Assembly (NCBI GenBank): GCA_002007465.1
Contig: LNAC01000001.1
Coordinates: forward strand, 9,821,548 to 9,885,547
Origin: Ailurus styani
Lineage: Eukaryota; Chordata; Mammalia; Carnivora; Ailuridae
Reading direction: 5' to 3'
DNA: 64,000 nt
The position numbers and the translations under genes were made by a program. The notes beneath the pieces were generated by a model. That model worked only from the letters and a program-made list of their open reading frames with translations, did not search any database and had not been told where the DNA came from. Positions within the stretch are counted from its first letter, which is position 1, and every line of letters starts with the position of its first letter. Positions 32,924 through 46,100 of the stretch are shown here, one piece after another.

Positions 32924-33689
32924 AGTGTGAGATTCAAGCTGTAAAGGCAGTTATGGAGGGAAAGAAAAATGGCGAAACCTGAATTGAATTTCTGCTTGGC
33001 CATTAACTGATGACCTGTCATTCCCCTTGTCTGGATCTCAGACTCCCAGTCCCGCTCTCTGGTCCTGCTCTCTGGGGATGGTGCAAGGATGAAGGGAGGC
33101 AAGAGAAAAGAAAGCACCTTCCAGGTATAAAGAAAATGGGGAAGGGGAGGGGTGAGTTGGCAAGAAGTTGGAGGCCACAAGGGGACGAGAAGTCTCCACA
33201 TACCACTTGTGAGGAAAAACAACAGTGCTAACCATGTGCCTTGTTTCATAACCTACTGTTAGTGCCTATTGTATCTTCGACCCTGGCACAGGGTTGGGAG
33301 GCAGGATTGATGTTAAACTCATTTTACAAATGAGGCGACATCCTCAGAGTGCCTGAGAGAACCAGGGACTCCTCCCCAGTGCTTGTACCCTGGATGAAAT
33401 GTTTCTAAACGGGAGACAAAGCAGAGCCGGTCAGCCCAGGTGCTCTGTCCTCTTCCCGCCCATGAGGAATCAGGAGGCTGAGCCCTGGCACTGGGCTGCT
33501 GTAGGTTCTGTCCTTTCTCCTGGGGGGAAGCGCCTTCAGTCCTCCCTCCTCAGGGTCCTCCGATGTTGGTAGGCACGACACCAACGGCTGCCTGTAGGCA
33601 CCTGAGGGTATGGTAGGACAGGTGAAGGGAAAACTCTTTCACGAGAGCAGAGAAAGTATTCGGCAATGTGAAGAACAGATACGGTGCTC
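32924..33689. other. Unique non-coding stretch with a MIR relic, no gene seen
   Basis: The MIR relic is listed separately. The 33010-33235 part is open in several frames on both strands because it is rich in AG/CT words, with no domain recognised. No exon is supported. Confidence 0.4.
33235..33400 (-). repeat. MIR relic (reverse)
   Basis: 'cctactgttagtgcctattg', 'ttaaactcattttacaaatg' and 'aggcgacatcctcagagtgc' match the reverse MIR core in order. The distal end is diverged. Confidence 0.6.
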
Positions 33690-34040
33690 AAAAATGCTGT
33701 TTAGGTCAAGACTCTGATTGTGCAGATACTCCACTGTGTTCCCATCTCTGACACCTTCTTCGACCGTCCTATCTAAAATAGCCAAGTCCTTCCCTCCTGC
33801 CACTGACATCTCTCTGGGTCCTCTCCCCATCCTGGCATCATTTTCTTCCTGAGCGCCTGTTACCATCTACCTGACTAGAAGACTTCTGGTCTATTTGCTT
33901 ATCGTCTCGCTCTTCCCCATTCCCCCTTTCCAGAAGGCAAGCTCCACGAGGCTGGGCTCTGCTACATTCCTGCAGCCCTAGCATAGTGCCTGGGGCATGG
34001 TAGGTGCTCAGCAAATATTTGTTGAATAAAGAAATGAATG
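33690..34040 (+). repeat. L2 LINE 3' end, well preserved
   Basis: The last 130 bases read 'ccagaaggcaagctccacga', 'cctagcatagtgcctggggc', 'atggtaggtgctcagcaaat' and 'atttgttgaataaagaaatg', the classic L2 terminus. The upstream part ('tccttccctcctgccactga', catctctctgggtcctctcc) is compatible L2 3' UTR. It is among the clearest L2 copies in the window. Confidence 0.88.
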
Positions 34041-34194
34041 TGAGCAACTCCCAGAATCTTCTGAAGTTTGTAGATGATGGAATCTGCCGTAAAGACTCTT
34101 CATTTATACAAAAAGACTTAATTAGGGATGATTCTTCTCCGGATAAGATGATGTGAGAGAATTTGCCCAGGCTTGTTATAAGTCCTCTTAGAAA

Positions 34195-34810
34195 AATGAC
34201 TTTTTATGAGCACTCTTATGTGGGAGGTATTGCTCTGGGCACTTGGGATTTAAAACAAAACAACAACAACAACACAAAACAAAACAAAATGGCGAATGGG
34301 ACATGACTCTGCCCCCAGACTATGGGTGGGACAGATAAGCAAGCAGATCATTAGAGTAGAAAGTGAGCTGATTGGCTTGTTCAAGGTGCTGAGGGAGTCT
34401 GGGAAGGGAAGCAAATAACTTACCCAGAGGAGTTGGGAAAAGTTTTAGAGAGGGGATAAGGAAGAGACCTGAAGACATTCCAAGGAAGAAAATAATGTAC
34501 AAAGGTAAGACATTATTAAAAGGGCAGGATGGCTATGCTTGGCTGCGCAGGCTGTGTACTGCACAATTCCAGGTGTGTGAGGGGAGTGGGGAGGGGTGTT
34601 CATATTGTAGTCTATGTGCAATGTGGTGGCCCTATGAAAGGATCAGGCAAGTGCATAGAACAGAGAGAAATGCAGAGAAGTTGGGAGGTAGCGTGAATTT
34701 AATGGAAATGAGGGAAATGGCCAGAGGCTATCATGGGAGGCAAAGTCAGAATGTGAAGGGCCTTGTAAGCAAGGTAAGGAGCTTGAAGTTTCCTCTCTAG
34801 GCCACTGAAG
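34195..34810 (-). repeat. L2 LINE copy (reverse), facing the previous L2 tail-to-tail
   Basis: From the plus strand: 'tatgagcactcttatgtggg', then 'ctctgggcacttgggattta' and an AAC/AAAAC-rich expansion (34251-34289). Further on come 'tctgcccccagactatgggt', 'gagacctgaagacattccaa' and 'gtgaagggccttgtaagcaa'. These are reverse L2 features in the right order over about 600 bp. The A/C-rich tract is a later simple-sequence expansion inside the element. Confidence 0.82.
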
Positions 34811-37640
34811 GCTAATGGCACAAAAACCAGAGATGAGAAGGCTCAAAGTAGCATGCTCTGTTCCGGGTATGATAAGGAGGATGGGGTGTTTATGCGATCG
34901 GCGATCTTCTCATGGAAATAGACCCCTTTCCCCTCTCCTGAGTGATTCTGAGCAAAGGAAAGGCACAGAGGTCTGCTGTGGAGCAGATGAGTTGCAGGTA
35001 GAGGCAGCAGGAAGTTCAGAGACCTGTAGTTCTGAGGGTCTTCTTCCCACCGACTGAGCCCCCGAAGGAGCCGTCATCAGGAGTGGGCCACAGCCCAAGT
35101 CTGGAGCCCCGTGGCTGGAGGGTCACAGGAGCAGCGGCCTCCGGGAGCAGGGGCAGCCCCTCGCCGGGGTCTCTGGTTGCCCTGGGACTAGAACTCAAAC
35201 CTAAAAGTCAGAGGCAGAGCTCTCAGAGCCCTGGGAACTGGTCAGTGGGCTTTAGGACTGGTGTCCCTTGGTCGCTTGTTGGCTTCCACGCATTCATTCT
35301 CTCTTCTGAAACCACCCCACTAACCACCTAGATCTTATGGTCCTGTTCTGAGAATTCTTGTTCTTCTACTTTGTGGAAACCTCTGGCCCCTTCATCCTCC
35401 GTATTTACCATTCTCAGGTCCCTTCTTGCTTCCTTCCTTAGATGTTGCGGTCCACCTTAGATATATTTCTCCTCTCCTTCATATCCTGTCCCTGCCTTCT
35501 CTCACCCTCCTGTATCTGTTCATAGGAGTGACTCCTGCCACCCAGGGCCTCTCACGCCTGAGGGGGCCCTTTAACAACCATCTTAACTTCCTTGACCTCT
35601 CCATCTGGACCCCCCACCCAGCCACATCAAACCTAACCGGACACCAGCCCTCCAGGAGGCAGAACCAGTTTCCCCTCGCAAATCAGGGCCTTCTCCTGGG
35701 TCCGTGCTCTGTGAACCAGCTGCCAGTCACCTAAGACCCGGAGCCTGAACCCTGTGGTGGGTCCTGCCACCTGCCACCCCTGAGCCCACGTCGGAGCTAA
35801 TGGCTTGTCAAGGTCTGGGTTAGCTCAGCCTCTGCTCTCTCACATCCAGCCTTCCCCAGGTCCCTGCTCTTGGGCCCTCGTTCCTGGCCTGGATTTTGGT
35901 GATGGCCTCTGAAGAACTTCTCTTGTGTTCACCTAAGCCTTCCTCGAAGAGCTGCCCGAGTTGCCTCTTTAACGCACTGGACCTTTCTGGCCCGTCTGGC
36001 TACCCTGGCTTTCAGGAGCACAGCCCGGCAGGCCCTCCCCGGCCCCCGCTTCCCCGGCCAGCCTCACGCCCGGCCCTCTGGCTCCCACCCTGGGCCCGCT
36101 CCCTCCTCAGCCCTGCAGGAGGCGGCAGGCGGGTGGGCTCCCCACTAGGTCTCTGACCAGCGGCTCCTTCGACTTGGAGTGTGTTTTCCTACACTCCCAA
36201 GGGCCCCTCGCTGCCCCCTCCAGTGAGGAATCCTCCTGAAGTGTCCTGAGAACCAGAGCTCGTCGCCCCCACTGGCCTGACTCCAGGGGCCTCCCCCTGA
36301 GACTCGCAAACACATCAAGAACACAGATCCTGCCCTATTCAATTTTGTAGGGCATATTTTTGGCAGGCCATTCAATAAAAACTAAATGCGTAAGTGTGTC
36401 ATTTTCCTGTTTGGAAGCCGGATTTGTAGATAAACTCGGGCAGCTGATGCCTTGTCTCTAGACAGCAGCCTCCTTCTGGAAATTGATTGAATTCAGTACT
36501 TTCCTCCTTCCAGCGTTGACGGTGTACGAATTGATTCAAGAGGATTCTGTTATCCAAGATCAAGAAATACTCGGCATACGTGCTTCTTTTTTTCTTTTAA
36601 AGATTTAGAATCTTAAATTGCAATTTAAATGTATGTGTATTTAAAGGAAACACCATGGCAGCTGGTGGGAAAAGGCAAAAACCTTGAAGAGGCAGTGGCT
36701 TGTTTTTTAATTAAAGCATATCACATGACTTCATTCTTCTGAGTCCTTTACCCTTCAGTCGTCATTGGTGGAGAGACCTGGAAAATGGAAATGGTTTTTT
36801 CACCTACAAGGAAGTCGGGGGCGAGGGGGACAAGCCAATGAAAAAGAGCCACCACTCTCAACGAGGCGGCCCAGCCTGGCTGGATTTTTGGAGACCCCCT
36901 CGGACTGGGATTGTTGTCCCCTTCCCCACCCCTGGCCACCGGGCAGCACAGACAGGGAATGTGGTGGCCAGACCCCCTTTGGCGGATTGTCACTGCCCCT
37001 TGGGAGGTCCACACTGGTTGAGCTTGATTCCTGCCCCGAGCCACCACTGCGGGGGGCCTGGCAGCCTCCCCGGGGCATCCCTGTTGCCGCCCACATTCGG
37101 GAAAGCTCCGTGTGAGTCACCGGAGCACTCCTGGCCGATGATGGAGCGCCCGGCGACAGGCCTGACAGCGAGGCATTATTCCTTCCGTGCAGTCGACACA
37201 CAGAGCCTTAAAACGATTAACTCGAGGAGAAGTTTGACACCGTCGTGAAAGTTCCAAGGCTGAAAATCACCGTGGTTCTCTTCACAGCTGTGCTTCCAGA
37301 TGCATTCTGAGTTCTCCGTCCAGGTCCAGACGCACAGCGCGCTGCACCTTCGGTGTGGAATTGGGCTTCTCCTGCACCCCCCACCCCGTTATGTACATCA
37401 TGGGAGCTGCTGATCTTAGCGTCTCATCACCCCGTATGTCCTGAGGGCTGCGGCTGGGTTCCAGAAGCAGGGATGGTGATGCAGGTGGCAGCTCTTTCTG
37501 TATAGAGCCCCAGCCTGCGAGACTGTTTGCGACCAGGATTCTCTTCTGGTGGAGAGCATTTATTTTCTCTTTGTAACGAGTGAGCAACCTAAAAAAGAGA
37601 TTAAAGAATCTTTACTTTCACGTGGTAATTGTCTCTCTTT
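34811..37640. other. GC-richer unique non-coding stretch, no gene seen
   Basis: This is the most GC-rich part of the window, especially 35040-35270 and 35950-36300. CpG is present but I do not see a CpG island with a promoter-like layout. Open frames up to about 130 codons occur in several overlapping phases on both strands, as expected in GC-rich non-coding DNA where stop codons are rare. The block at 37040-37260 is listed separately. Confidence 0.4.
37040..37260. other. CpG-containing unique block, possible conserved element
   Basis: CpG-bearing words occur close together here, including 'catccctgttgccgcccaca', 'gatgatggagcgcccggcga', 'ccttccgtgcagtcgacaca', 'aaaacgattaactcgaggag' and 'gacaccgtcgtgaaagttcc'. 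In methylated mammalian DNA such unmutated CpGs in non-repeat sequence can signal constraint or low methylation. There is no visible TATA box, splice-bounded frame or polyadenylation signal linking it to a gene. Confidence 0.22.
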
Positions 37641-37838
37641 TTAAAAGAAAAAAAGATTTTGTTGATTTATTCGAGAGTGAGACAGAGAGAGCAAGCGCAT
37701 GAGCAGTGGGGGGAGGGACGGGGAGGAGCAGACTCCCCGCTGAGCAGGGAGCCCGATGTGGGACTCGATCCCGGGACCCTGGGATCATGACCTGAGCTGA
37801 AGGCAGATGCTTAACCTATTGAGCCACCCAGGCGCCCC
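37641..37838 (-). mobile_element. CAN SINE (reverse)
   Basis: 'agattttgttgatttattcg' (mutated tail), 'gcaagcgcatgagcagtggg', 'agcagactccccgctgagca', 'ggactcgatcccgggaccct', 'gggatcatgacctgagctga' and 'ttgagccacccaggcgcccc' give a full-length reverse element. The head type (gcttaacctattgagcc) is of the arctoid 'ttaagcatctgcct' class. Flanks 'ctttttaaaag' and 'ccttttctaaag' may be a decayed target-site duplication. Confidence 0.95.
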
Positions 37839-40800
37839 AGCCTTTTCTAAAGATTGTCAGAAGTGGTCATTTCTTGAATATGTCCCTGGTACAACTGGGT
37901 TTCCTGTCCTTCTGTTCCCTCCTTCTCAAGGGGACTCCAGGATCCACCATGTCAGGACTCCTGTCCAGATGGGACCCCGTGTGACAGAGGCAGGTGTGTA
38001 CAGACCCTCATTATCTGACGATACTTGGCTCTAGAAAAAGTAAAATTGCTATAAGACACAGTGAAAGCCAAGGACACTAAAACTAGGAAAGTAGGCATCT
38101 TTACCTTCGAGGAGGCACAGTATAGCTTATTAGGTGGCAATGTGCTGATTTCTTAGTACAAACAAAAAAATTGATAGAATGTCAAAAATTGGTAGATTGT
38201 TAGGACACATGAGGCGTAATTTTTGTCTGACTAAATTGTCTCGGAGTACCAACCCCTTTCCTTTTATCTGTGACCTTCACAGCACTAGATCACAAAGAAG
38301 GTCATTTCGGCAACAATGTAAGAGGCCATTTCTATTTCTTCCTGAGCCCCTCTTCGTCTTTGGCTATTTATATCTCCTGCTTCCATACTGCCCCTTGTGT
38401 CATTATCCTGGATGATCTTTTCTTTTCTTCATTTGCTAACTGGCCCTGTTCTACCAGCTCCTTACCTATCACTGAGGAGGGCTCTGAGTTGAGCTGTTCT
38501 AATATAATCTTGATTCAGCATTATATAAAAATGATAACGCAATGATCTATTTTTCTAATTTTATAGCCCCCTTTGTCAGTTTGTCTGTGAATATTTTTGT
38601 GTGCTGATAATTTTCCCTTATTCATGAACCCTCACAACAGAGAGACAGGAAATACCAAATGTCTTCCCCACAGAGGGGGTGAAAGAGCAGATTGACTTGA
38701 GCTGACGGTGAAGTGAGTGGCCCAGATGTCCTTGCCCAGGATTTGGAGGACATGTGACCGCATTTGGGATGTGCTGGAGTCTTCAGAGCTTTGTGCCATT
38801 CCTTATTGGTATGGGCCTCGTAATTCCCTGCAAGGCCAGAAGGTGACGAGCCCATTTTACAGATGAGCCTCAGGAGGCCACATCCACTCGCCCAGCGGCT
38901 CATGCAGGTCAATGCCAGCACTGAGATTCCAAGTAGGCCTCTTAATTTTAAGAGCACTGAGGGAGTCTTAAAGCGGAGATGAGTGGAGGAAAGGGAGGGA
39001 TTCCAGGTGAGGGGCCTCAGGAAGAAATCAGCTGGGACGCATTGCATGATGAAAAGTTCGAGCAAAATAGCAGATATGGAATATGTAAAAGGAATTTTGA
39101 ACTTTGTATGTCAGATGACTGGGCTTTTAGTATTTCTTGGAAGACTCTGGGCAAGCTACTGAGACATCGCTTTTATCCTTCCTTCCCCAACTGCGGTGAG
39201 CTCCATTGTCCCCAGCCCTTATCTCTCATAACATAGGCCGGGCAAACTCTGAAAGTTAAATGGAAAATGCTCTTTTTTATCCTGCAGCAACCAGCCTGCC
39301 AGATAGCATCTCGATAAGGCACTCAGGCCCTTTGCAGGGCTCCGTACACAGCAAATGGTTTTTGGCAATAAAAACCGACCGTCAATGTAAAAAGAACTTT
39401 GGGGGAAAAAAAAAGCCCTTTGAATTGTTATTTTTCCCTGAGGCCTTAAAGGAAGAAAAAGAGTTTACTTAAAGGGGAGTTCTTTTCCACAGACTCTAGG
39501 AGCTAGTAATTTGGGCCTGTAAAACGGTATTCCAATGACAACCTGCCCCAAACGTCTTGAAAATCGCTTTTGACCCAAGGAACAGGCTCCAGGAAGCCAC
39601 TGTTGATATCTTTAAATGAATCCAGCTGGATCTCTCTGATGTATTGATCCAGGGGATGTGGTAGGGAGTCTGGGGGACAATGCTTGAAGTCGACCCAATG
39701 CATTTTGAATAAAAGTTTATTTTATTGCCACTTTTATTAAAAGCCCTAAGACTTTTAAGACTGTAGCAGTGGGAACCCACGGCTGCCCAGGGGGAACCGG
39801 CTCTGTTCCTTCAGGTACCTCCATCAGTGGGTTGAACACAAGCCCTCCCCCAGTGCCCGCTTCTCCCGCGCTCTTCCCTTCCAGGGACATGGATCGGAAA
39901 AAACCAGGCATAGCTCAGGTTTGTAATTATTTCCACGAGCATCCCTTAAACATTCCTGGATTCTGGATCTTCCAGCAAAATCCTGGAGTCCCCTCCTCTC
40001 TACTTGCCTTCAGAAGGCTGGGCCAGACCTCTTCTCCCCAGCTGGCCTCATACTCTGCTGACCACCGTTGGTCCTCTGCCCTCCCACGCTGCCAAGTCAC
40101 CCCCTCCCCCCACAACTCCCACCCCGGCCCCTCCCGGTGTCCTGAGAAGGAGCCTGTGGCAGGCTGGTGCATGCTGCCCAGGCTTCCTGCAGGAGACTGT
40201 GGCTGGTGCCAAGGCCAAGTGGCCATGCTGAGCCCTTCATTTATCAGCTTGGGGCAGGGGCAGTGTGCCACACGGGCCTCTGGATGTCCAGGGCTTTTCT
40301 TCTTGGTGGACAGTGTCAGCCATGGGGAGTGGAGGAGAACATAAGGGCAAAACCTCATCTTTCTCAAAATGCCAAAAAAAAAAACAAAAAAAACCCACCC
40401 CAAAACAAACAACCCAACCCACTTTGGACAGACCACCGAGATGTGATGAATCTGAGGGCTCTGGTGCTTGTGAGCCAAAAACAAGTTGAGGAAAAACAGA
40501 GCTGTGAGGGAGGCAAATCATTGACAAAGACAAAAATGGTCTTTTGTGCAGCCCAGAGGAAGCCAAGCGGGGAACCGTGGCGGATGAGTTGCCCAGAGCA
40601 GGAGCACCGCCCAGACCCATCTGTCCAAGTCCTACATTCTGGATTAATCCTGAGGAAAGGAATGAAACCCTGATGCCACTGGAGTGTGGAAGAACTTTTC
40701 CGGCCTGGTCCCTCAGGGATTCTTGGAAGCGAATGATTTTGTGTTTCCTGATGTCTGGGCTCTGGTTGGAAGGACTCTGTTATGAAGAGCCCACCGCCCC

Positions 40801-42916
40801 TCAGGGGGTTGATGGTCCCATGGAAAATGGAGGAAGCTGTCCTTCACAGAGGACGTTGCAGTCCCCAAAGGCCACCATCAAAACACGGTGGCGTATAAAA
40901 TGTCACATTCAAGCCTTGACGTGGTCATCCGGGTCATCAGAGTGTGGCCCGTGTTAGACGGGCTCTCAAGGAGACCTGCTGTCAATGCTATAGCTTCGTC
41001 TTTACAGAGAGATAGCATAAAAATAAGATCAATCCTTTTCTTTCCAGCTTCTGTTATCGATTTTGGTGACTAGAAATTTTAAGTAGTGATGTTATCCATA
41101 GTTATTAGTCTAAACAGAAAACATTACTTTTTGGACAAACATCTCATAAATCCTACCATGTGCCAGGAATTGCGCTAGCTGTGGACATTGTTCTTTTCTT
41201 AGGGCTGTATTGTCCATCGAAGAAGACGGGTACATAAATAAGCCCAGGGCCGTGTGATAAATGCTCCTTAGATCTGTGCCCTGTGCAAGCAGATACCTCT
41301 TTTCTTTTTCAAATTCTTCAGCTCAAGAGATTGCTGCTGTCTTCCTCGGGAGTACGTGGACTATCTAGTAGGAGGCCCGGTGGGCTTCATGGGTATTGGA
41401 ATCATTTCTAGGGTTTCCTGCCTACGGCGGATGGGTTTATGGGTTGATGTCGGCTCCTCACCTAGGCAACCTTCATTCCAGCTCTGTTGGCATTTTTCTT
41501 GTCACAGTGGACCAGATGGAAACATGGGGAGGGGCTTGATGAACCCACCCACCTCTCAGCTTACCTGCGCAGATGAGACAAAGCTAACTCGATCACTCAC
41601 TGAGGGACACTCATAACGAAGTACCAAGGACTTCTGCCTCTACCAGGCATGTCGCCCTTAGTAGCTCCCTGGTTAGCTTTAGATTTTCTCTCCATACCTT
41701 GAAAAAAAGCGTTGACTCCCTCTAATCTGTAAAACAAACTTTGTTGCTGAAGGGAAAGAGAAATTTCCTGGTTGCACCGATCTGCCTGGAATTTCCTGGT
41801 CATATTGGGTTGCAGCTCATTTTTCTTCTTTCTGCCATGTTGAAAGCAGCCCAAAGTGAAACCCAGCTGAGATACACCAACCAACATCTCCACCCTTGGC
41901 CGCAACAGGAAGGGCCTTTGCCAGGCACAGCCCCTCTAGGGGTTGGATCTTAAGCGAAACTGTGCCACCACAAAGAATGGCCCATCCTGATTCCTGGCCG
42001 CCTCTGCACTGACATTTCCATAGTTGTGCTGAATTAGACCTGGAGCCGTTCTGCCCCCTTTCTCTTCTCAGCTTACTGGAGGTGGTTATGGTGTCGTGGT
42101 ATAAAGAGGTATAAAATCAGATCGATCGTGCTACAGAAAGCCTTTCAAAAACAGAGGCCAAAGCACGTCCCGGAAAGTACTGGCTCATTCTCTTAGCTCC
42201 TAAAGGAAGCATCTGAAGTCATCCCTTAGTTAATCGTGAAAGACTCCAGCTAGTTCAGGTCACTGGTGAAGGCTTCAAATCTTATAATCTCTACCGTGCC
42301 TCCTGATCTTGAGGGAGGAGCACCTCTCGAGTGTCACAAGTGTGTCTTTTCCTAGCAACGATTTTGTCAGGGCTTCATTTGACTGTTTCCCTGACAAAAA
42401 GCCTAAATGTGACTTCTGAAGACATTGTAAGATGATTGAGATTTCCCTGTGGAAATCGGAGAAGGCTGCCTTAATTGACACCAGCAAAACAATTGGCGTT
42501 GGGGATCTGCAGCTCCAGCTAAGAGCAAATGGGAAGGTGTCTCTGCTGTAAGAATTACATTTTTGGTGAATGGTCCAATTCATACACAAAGTCAGAAGCT
42601 AGAATTCCAGGGGGATGTTTCCATCTTCAATTCTAATTGATTCTCACCACGCCGCCCCCCCCAGCCTAGAGATGATTGAGAGTGAAAGTTTATATAAGGG
42701 AAGTATCACGGGGAGTCTTTCTAATGCTGTTTCTCTGAGGGAAAGTTAAAAGCGCCGGGCAAGCACTTAAGTGCTACAGTACTTTATGAGGTAGAACATT
42801 TGTGAGCATTAATTATTACCAAGGCTAATTAGATATCATTGGGTCAACTCTACAGCAAGTTCAGGGGCTATTCTATTCATCAGGGAAACAAATCTTTGGT
42901 AAAACAAAGTGTGTGG
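37839..42916. other. Long unique non-coding stretch with a MIR relic, no gene seen
   Basis: About 5 kb with few nameable repeats. A MIR relic is at 38790-38930, and a weak reverse L2-like piece at about 41115-41290 ('aaatcctaccatgtgccagg', then aattgcgctagctgtgg). An A/C-rich tract occupies 40373-40420. Open frames of 185-191 codons overlap on opposite strands at 39769-40484, in C-rich sequence, without domains. No exon is supported. Confidence 0.4.
38790..38930 (-). repeat. MIR relic (reverse)
   Basis: 'gacgagcccattttacagat', 'gagcctcaggaggccacatc' and 'ccagcactgagattccaagt' are reverse MIR-like. The relic is short and diverged. Confidence 0.5.
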
Positions 42917-43114
42917 GGGCGCCTGGGTGGCTCAGTGGGTTAAACCCTCTGCCTTCAGCTCAGGTCATGATCTCAGGGTCCTGGGATGAAGCCCTGCATC
43001 GGGCTCTCTGCTCAGCAGGGAGCCTGCTTCCTCCCCTCTCTCTGCCTGCCTCTCTGCCTACTTGTGATCTCTTTCTCTCTCTGTCAAATAAATAAATAAA
43101 TAATCTTTAAAAAA
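42917..43114 (+). mobile_element. Mustelid-type CAN SINE, full length
   Basis: Starts gggcgcctgggtggctcagt, then gggttaaaccctctgccttc (young mustelid head), and continues 'gggctctctgctcagcaggg', 'gcctgcctctctgcctactt', then gtgatctctttc and (AAAT)n. A perfect target-site duplication aaagtgtgtgg is at 42906-42916 and 43115-43125, so the insertion boundaries are exact. It is very little diverged from the other young copies. Confidence 0.98.
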
Positions 43115-43125
43115 AAAGTGTGTGG

Positions 43126-46100
43126 AGACAATAATTTGAAGGATGGATGGTGCCAGAGTCAATTAGAGCAATTCTACTTCGGTAGATATTAAATATTGGG
43201 GTTCCATCTAAGATTTCCATCTTACCCCTTGAAAAGGGGTTCTACTGAAAAACGTTTGGTAAAATAGTTTTCTATAGAGTATTTCTTCTGTCCTCCCCTC
43301 AATCTTGTATCACCTGGTTTCTCTTCTCAAGGACACACACCCCTTTTAAAAATATAGAATTAAATATGCTCACACCTATTGTTACTCTCTGTAATACCCA
43401 GCCCTTCTAGCCAGTGTGTGTGGCTGGGGAAGTGTGGCTGAGGTCAGACAGGGGGAGGGTGAAACACATGCTCCTTGTAATTTGATCAGCAGGCAGGTAG
43501 GCTCCGTGCACAGACTGTACTTAGCTAACAGAAGTGCCAAGCTTGAAGAAAACAAAGAGGCAGAATTTCCCCTTACGAAGAGATCACCATCACCTGACAG
43601 CTTTATTCACTGGTAAATTAGCAGGGTATGACTGTATGGAACCACAGAGACAAAAGAGTTTTGACCTCCTCAAACTGTAACCTTTGGCAAGGCCTCATTT
43701 ATTCCAGAGATGCACCCCATTCATTTTACAAATTGCCTTCAGCATCCATGCCACTAAAATCATCCTTCTAGGAAGCACAACACAGCTCTCTGATGATACA
43801 CGTTGGGTCTGGGGGGACCCCCCAGAAATCACAGAGTCAAATCGGGTAGATGAGGTGGTCATTAGCCTGTGTAATGACATTTTAAGTAAAAAACCTATAA
43901 ACACCAATTTCCCCCTGGGATTCATTAACTGGTTCTGGAGAACTTATATTAAAAAAATTAATTCATTCTCTCAAATCCCTATTGAACCTCTTCCCCAGGC
44001 AAGTAATTTCTCCTCAGTTATGGCCTCTTGCTGTTCTCCAATTAAAAACACTGCCTCTTAGCTAATGTTGTCCACTGCTTTAGAGCACCTTTTCCCGGCC
44101 AGTCCCTCAAATGAAAATCCAACTACTGCTTGAAGGCTCTCAAAGCTTTCTTTAAGCTGCCATATTTAAAACTCAGGCTCCAGAAATTCTGCTTGCATTC
44201 CGTAGTATTTGGGAGGTTGACCGCAGTCTGCAGTTATTCTGGGCTATTTTTAGAGCACAAGCTTGGCAGAACAATATTTACACTGGTCAAACTAGATGGC
44301 TACTTGCCAGTAGCCCCTTTCCCTTCTGAAATGCTGACAGCACCTTCATTCTGTTGCTCCTGGGAAGACCTAGGTACTCAGGGCACACGCGCCGTATAGT
44401 TGCCAAAAAACAATAACTATCTCAAGCATCTGCTTACATAACCTGTTCCTTTTTTTTTTTTTTCCAGAAAGAGCCACAGATACAAACTGCATTTTTTTTT
44501 TTTATCCTCCCCCACCCCCTTAGTAATCATGTTGCCAGACTCCTGGGGCGTCAAGTAGGTTCTGCTAACCAAACACAGAGTAAATTCTGGGAGACCAGCA
44601 AGGACGTCAGTACAACATTCCCTTTGTTTCCATAGAACTATGTTCATATTGATGGTTTGCTTTAATTTTCTTGCTTGTAAAACTTGCTAGTGGGACATGG
44701 GCCTGCTTGAAACGTAGGGAGGGTGACAGAATTTCCAAACTTGAGGGACGAAATGAGATGAGAGTCACGGAAGCCCAACGCGCAGTGCGGTGAAATGGCT
44801 CGGGAATATTTTCTAGCTGACCAAGTGTTTTAAATATCAAACTGGGAACGTTACCCAAATTTTCAACACATTTCAGTGTATTATACACTCCATGCCATGA
44901 CTAGTCATTTCAGAACAGCTTGAAAAATTGCACAAAGTTCAGTGGATGACCCAGTCACGTTAGAGTAATAATATAGCCTGAAAAAAATTCCTCTGTACCT
45001 CCCTCTTTCATGTGAGAACCCTATTGCACTTTATAAATTTGACTTTGTTAATCTTCACAGTTTCATTGCCTGGTTGACACGTTTGCTAGTGTTTCAGATC
45101 TCTCTTTTTTTTTCTTAGGTAAGTGTGCAATATCAAGGCCTGCATTGCAGAAAATGGATGCAGTCCCTGACTTTTGCCCGTTCTAATATGATCATTAAGT
45201 AACCCTGGAGGAAAATGGAACACTTTGAACAAACGATGTGAAGCAGATGTAGCTTCAGAAGAAACATTTAAAAATGTGCATTGGATATGACGTCTTTTCA
45301 CATTTCAGAAATCGCCAGCGCGGTGGATTGTTTAAAATATATGAAGTGAGATTTAGCAGCTGGGGAGCACTTGTTTATCTACATCGTAGTGTTAAATCCC
45401 AATAAATGTTTTGAACAATGCACTGATACGTAACATTACCAAATAACTCTTTCTATTAAACTAATGCTGTTAGATCTCATGGCCCAGCTGAGTTTTGTAA
45501 TATCAGAGGATTATGGGCCACATGTTAATCTGGGATAACATACAATCACATAATTGTTATAGCTGTATTTCAGAAGTTGTTAACTTTAGTATGAAACCTT
45601 ATTTCATACATGACGGTGAGATATGTCCTGAGCAGGGCCAGTCAGAGAGCCTCGGGTTATGGATGAGAACCAGTGGCTCCAGTCAAATAGATTCACTGAA
45701 GGGAAAGAATCAGAAGACCTAGTTGGTGTTTTGCAGTCTGAACCACCTGTTTGACCGGATGTCTGTTTTTTATCCTGTTGTGTTAGCTTGTTATAAGTCG
45801 GCTCTAGCGTGGTGTCTCGGATTTTCGTTCTACCAGAGACCATAACAGGGTCAGATCATGCATGCTGACTCACTTCAGTTCCTATGTGGGCCCCCGTGCG
45901 GTGGCAAAAGTTGATCTTGCCAATCTTATTTTCCATGGCTCTTACATGAAGATTATGAAAGTCTCCTCCCATGGGGCCTATTACATAATGCGGGCGCCGT
46001 ACCCTAAAAATTGGTTAAGAAAATAAACACCTCGGTAACTTCTGTTGACAGCAGGTATGAAGCCCAATCACAAAATCTGGCGTGAGAGGTAGGGTGTCTT

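Noticed and set aside
36000..36170. GC-rich sequence that could be a CpG-island promoter.
   Set aside because: It is rich in C and G separately but CpG pairs are not markedly dense, and no transcript start features follow. The computation needed is CpG observed/expected over 200-bp windows; a value above 0.6 would revive it.
39769..40484. Overlapping open frames of 191 codons (plus) and 185 codons (minus).
   Set aside because: Opposite-strand frames open over the same C-rich/G-rich DNA are expected where stop codons are rare. Neither has a recognisable domain.
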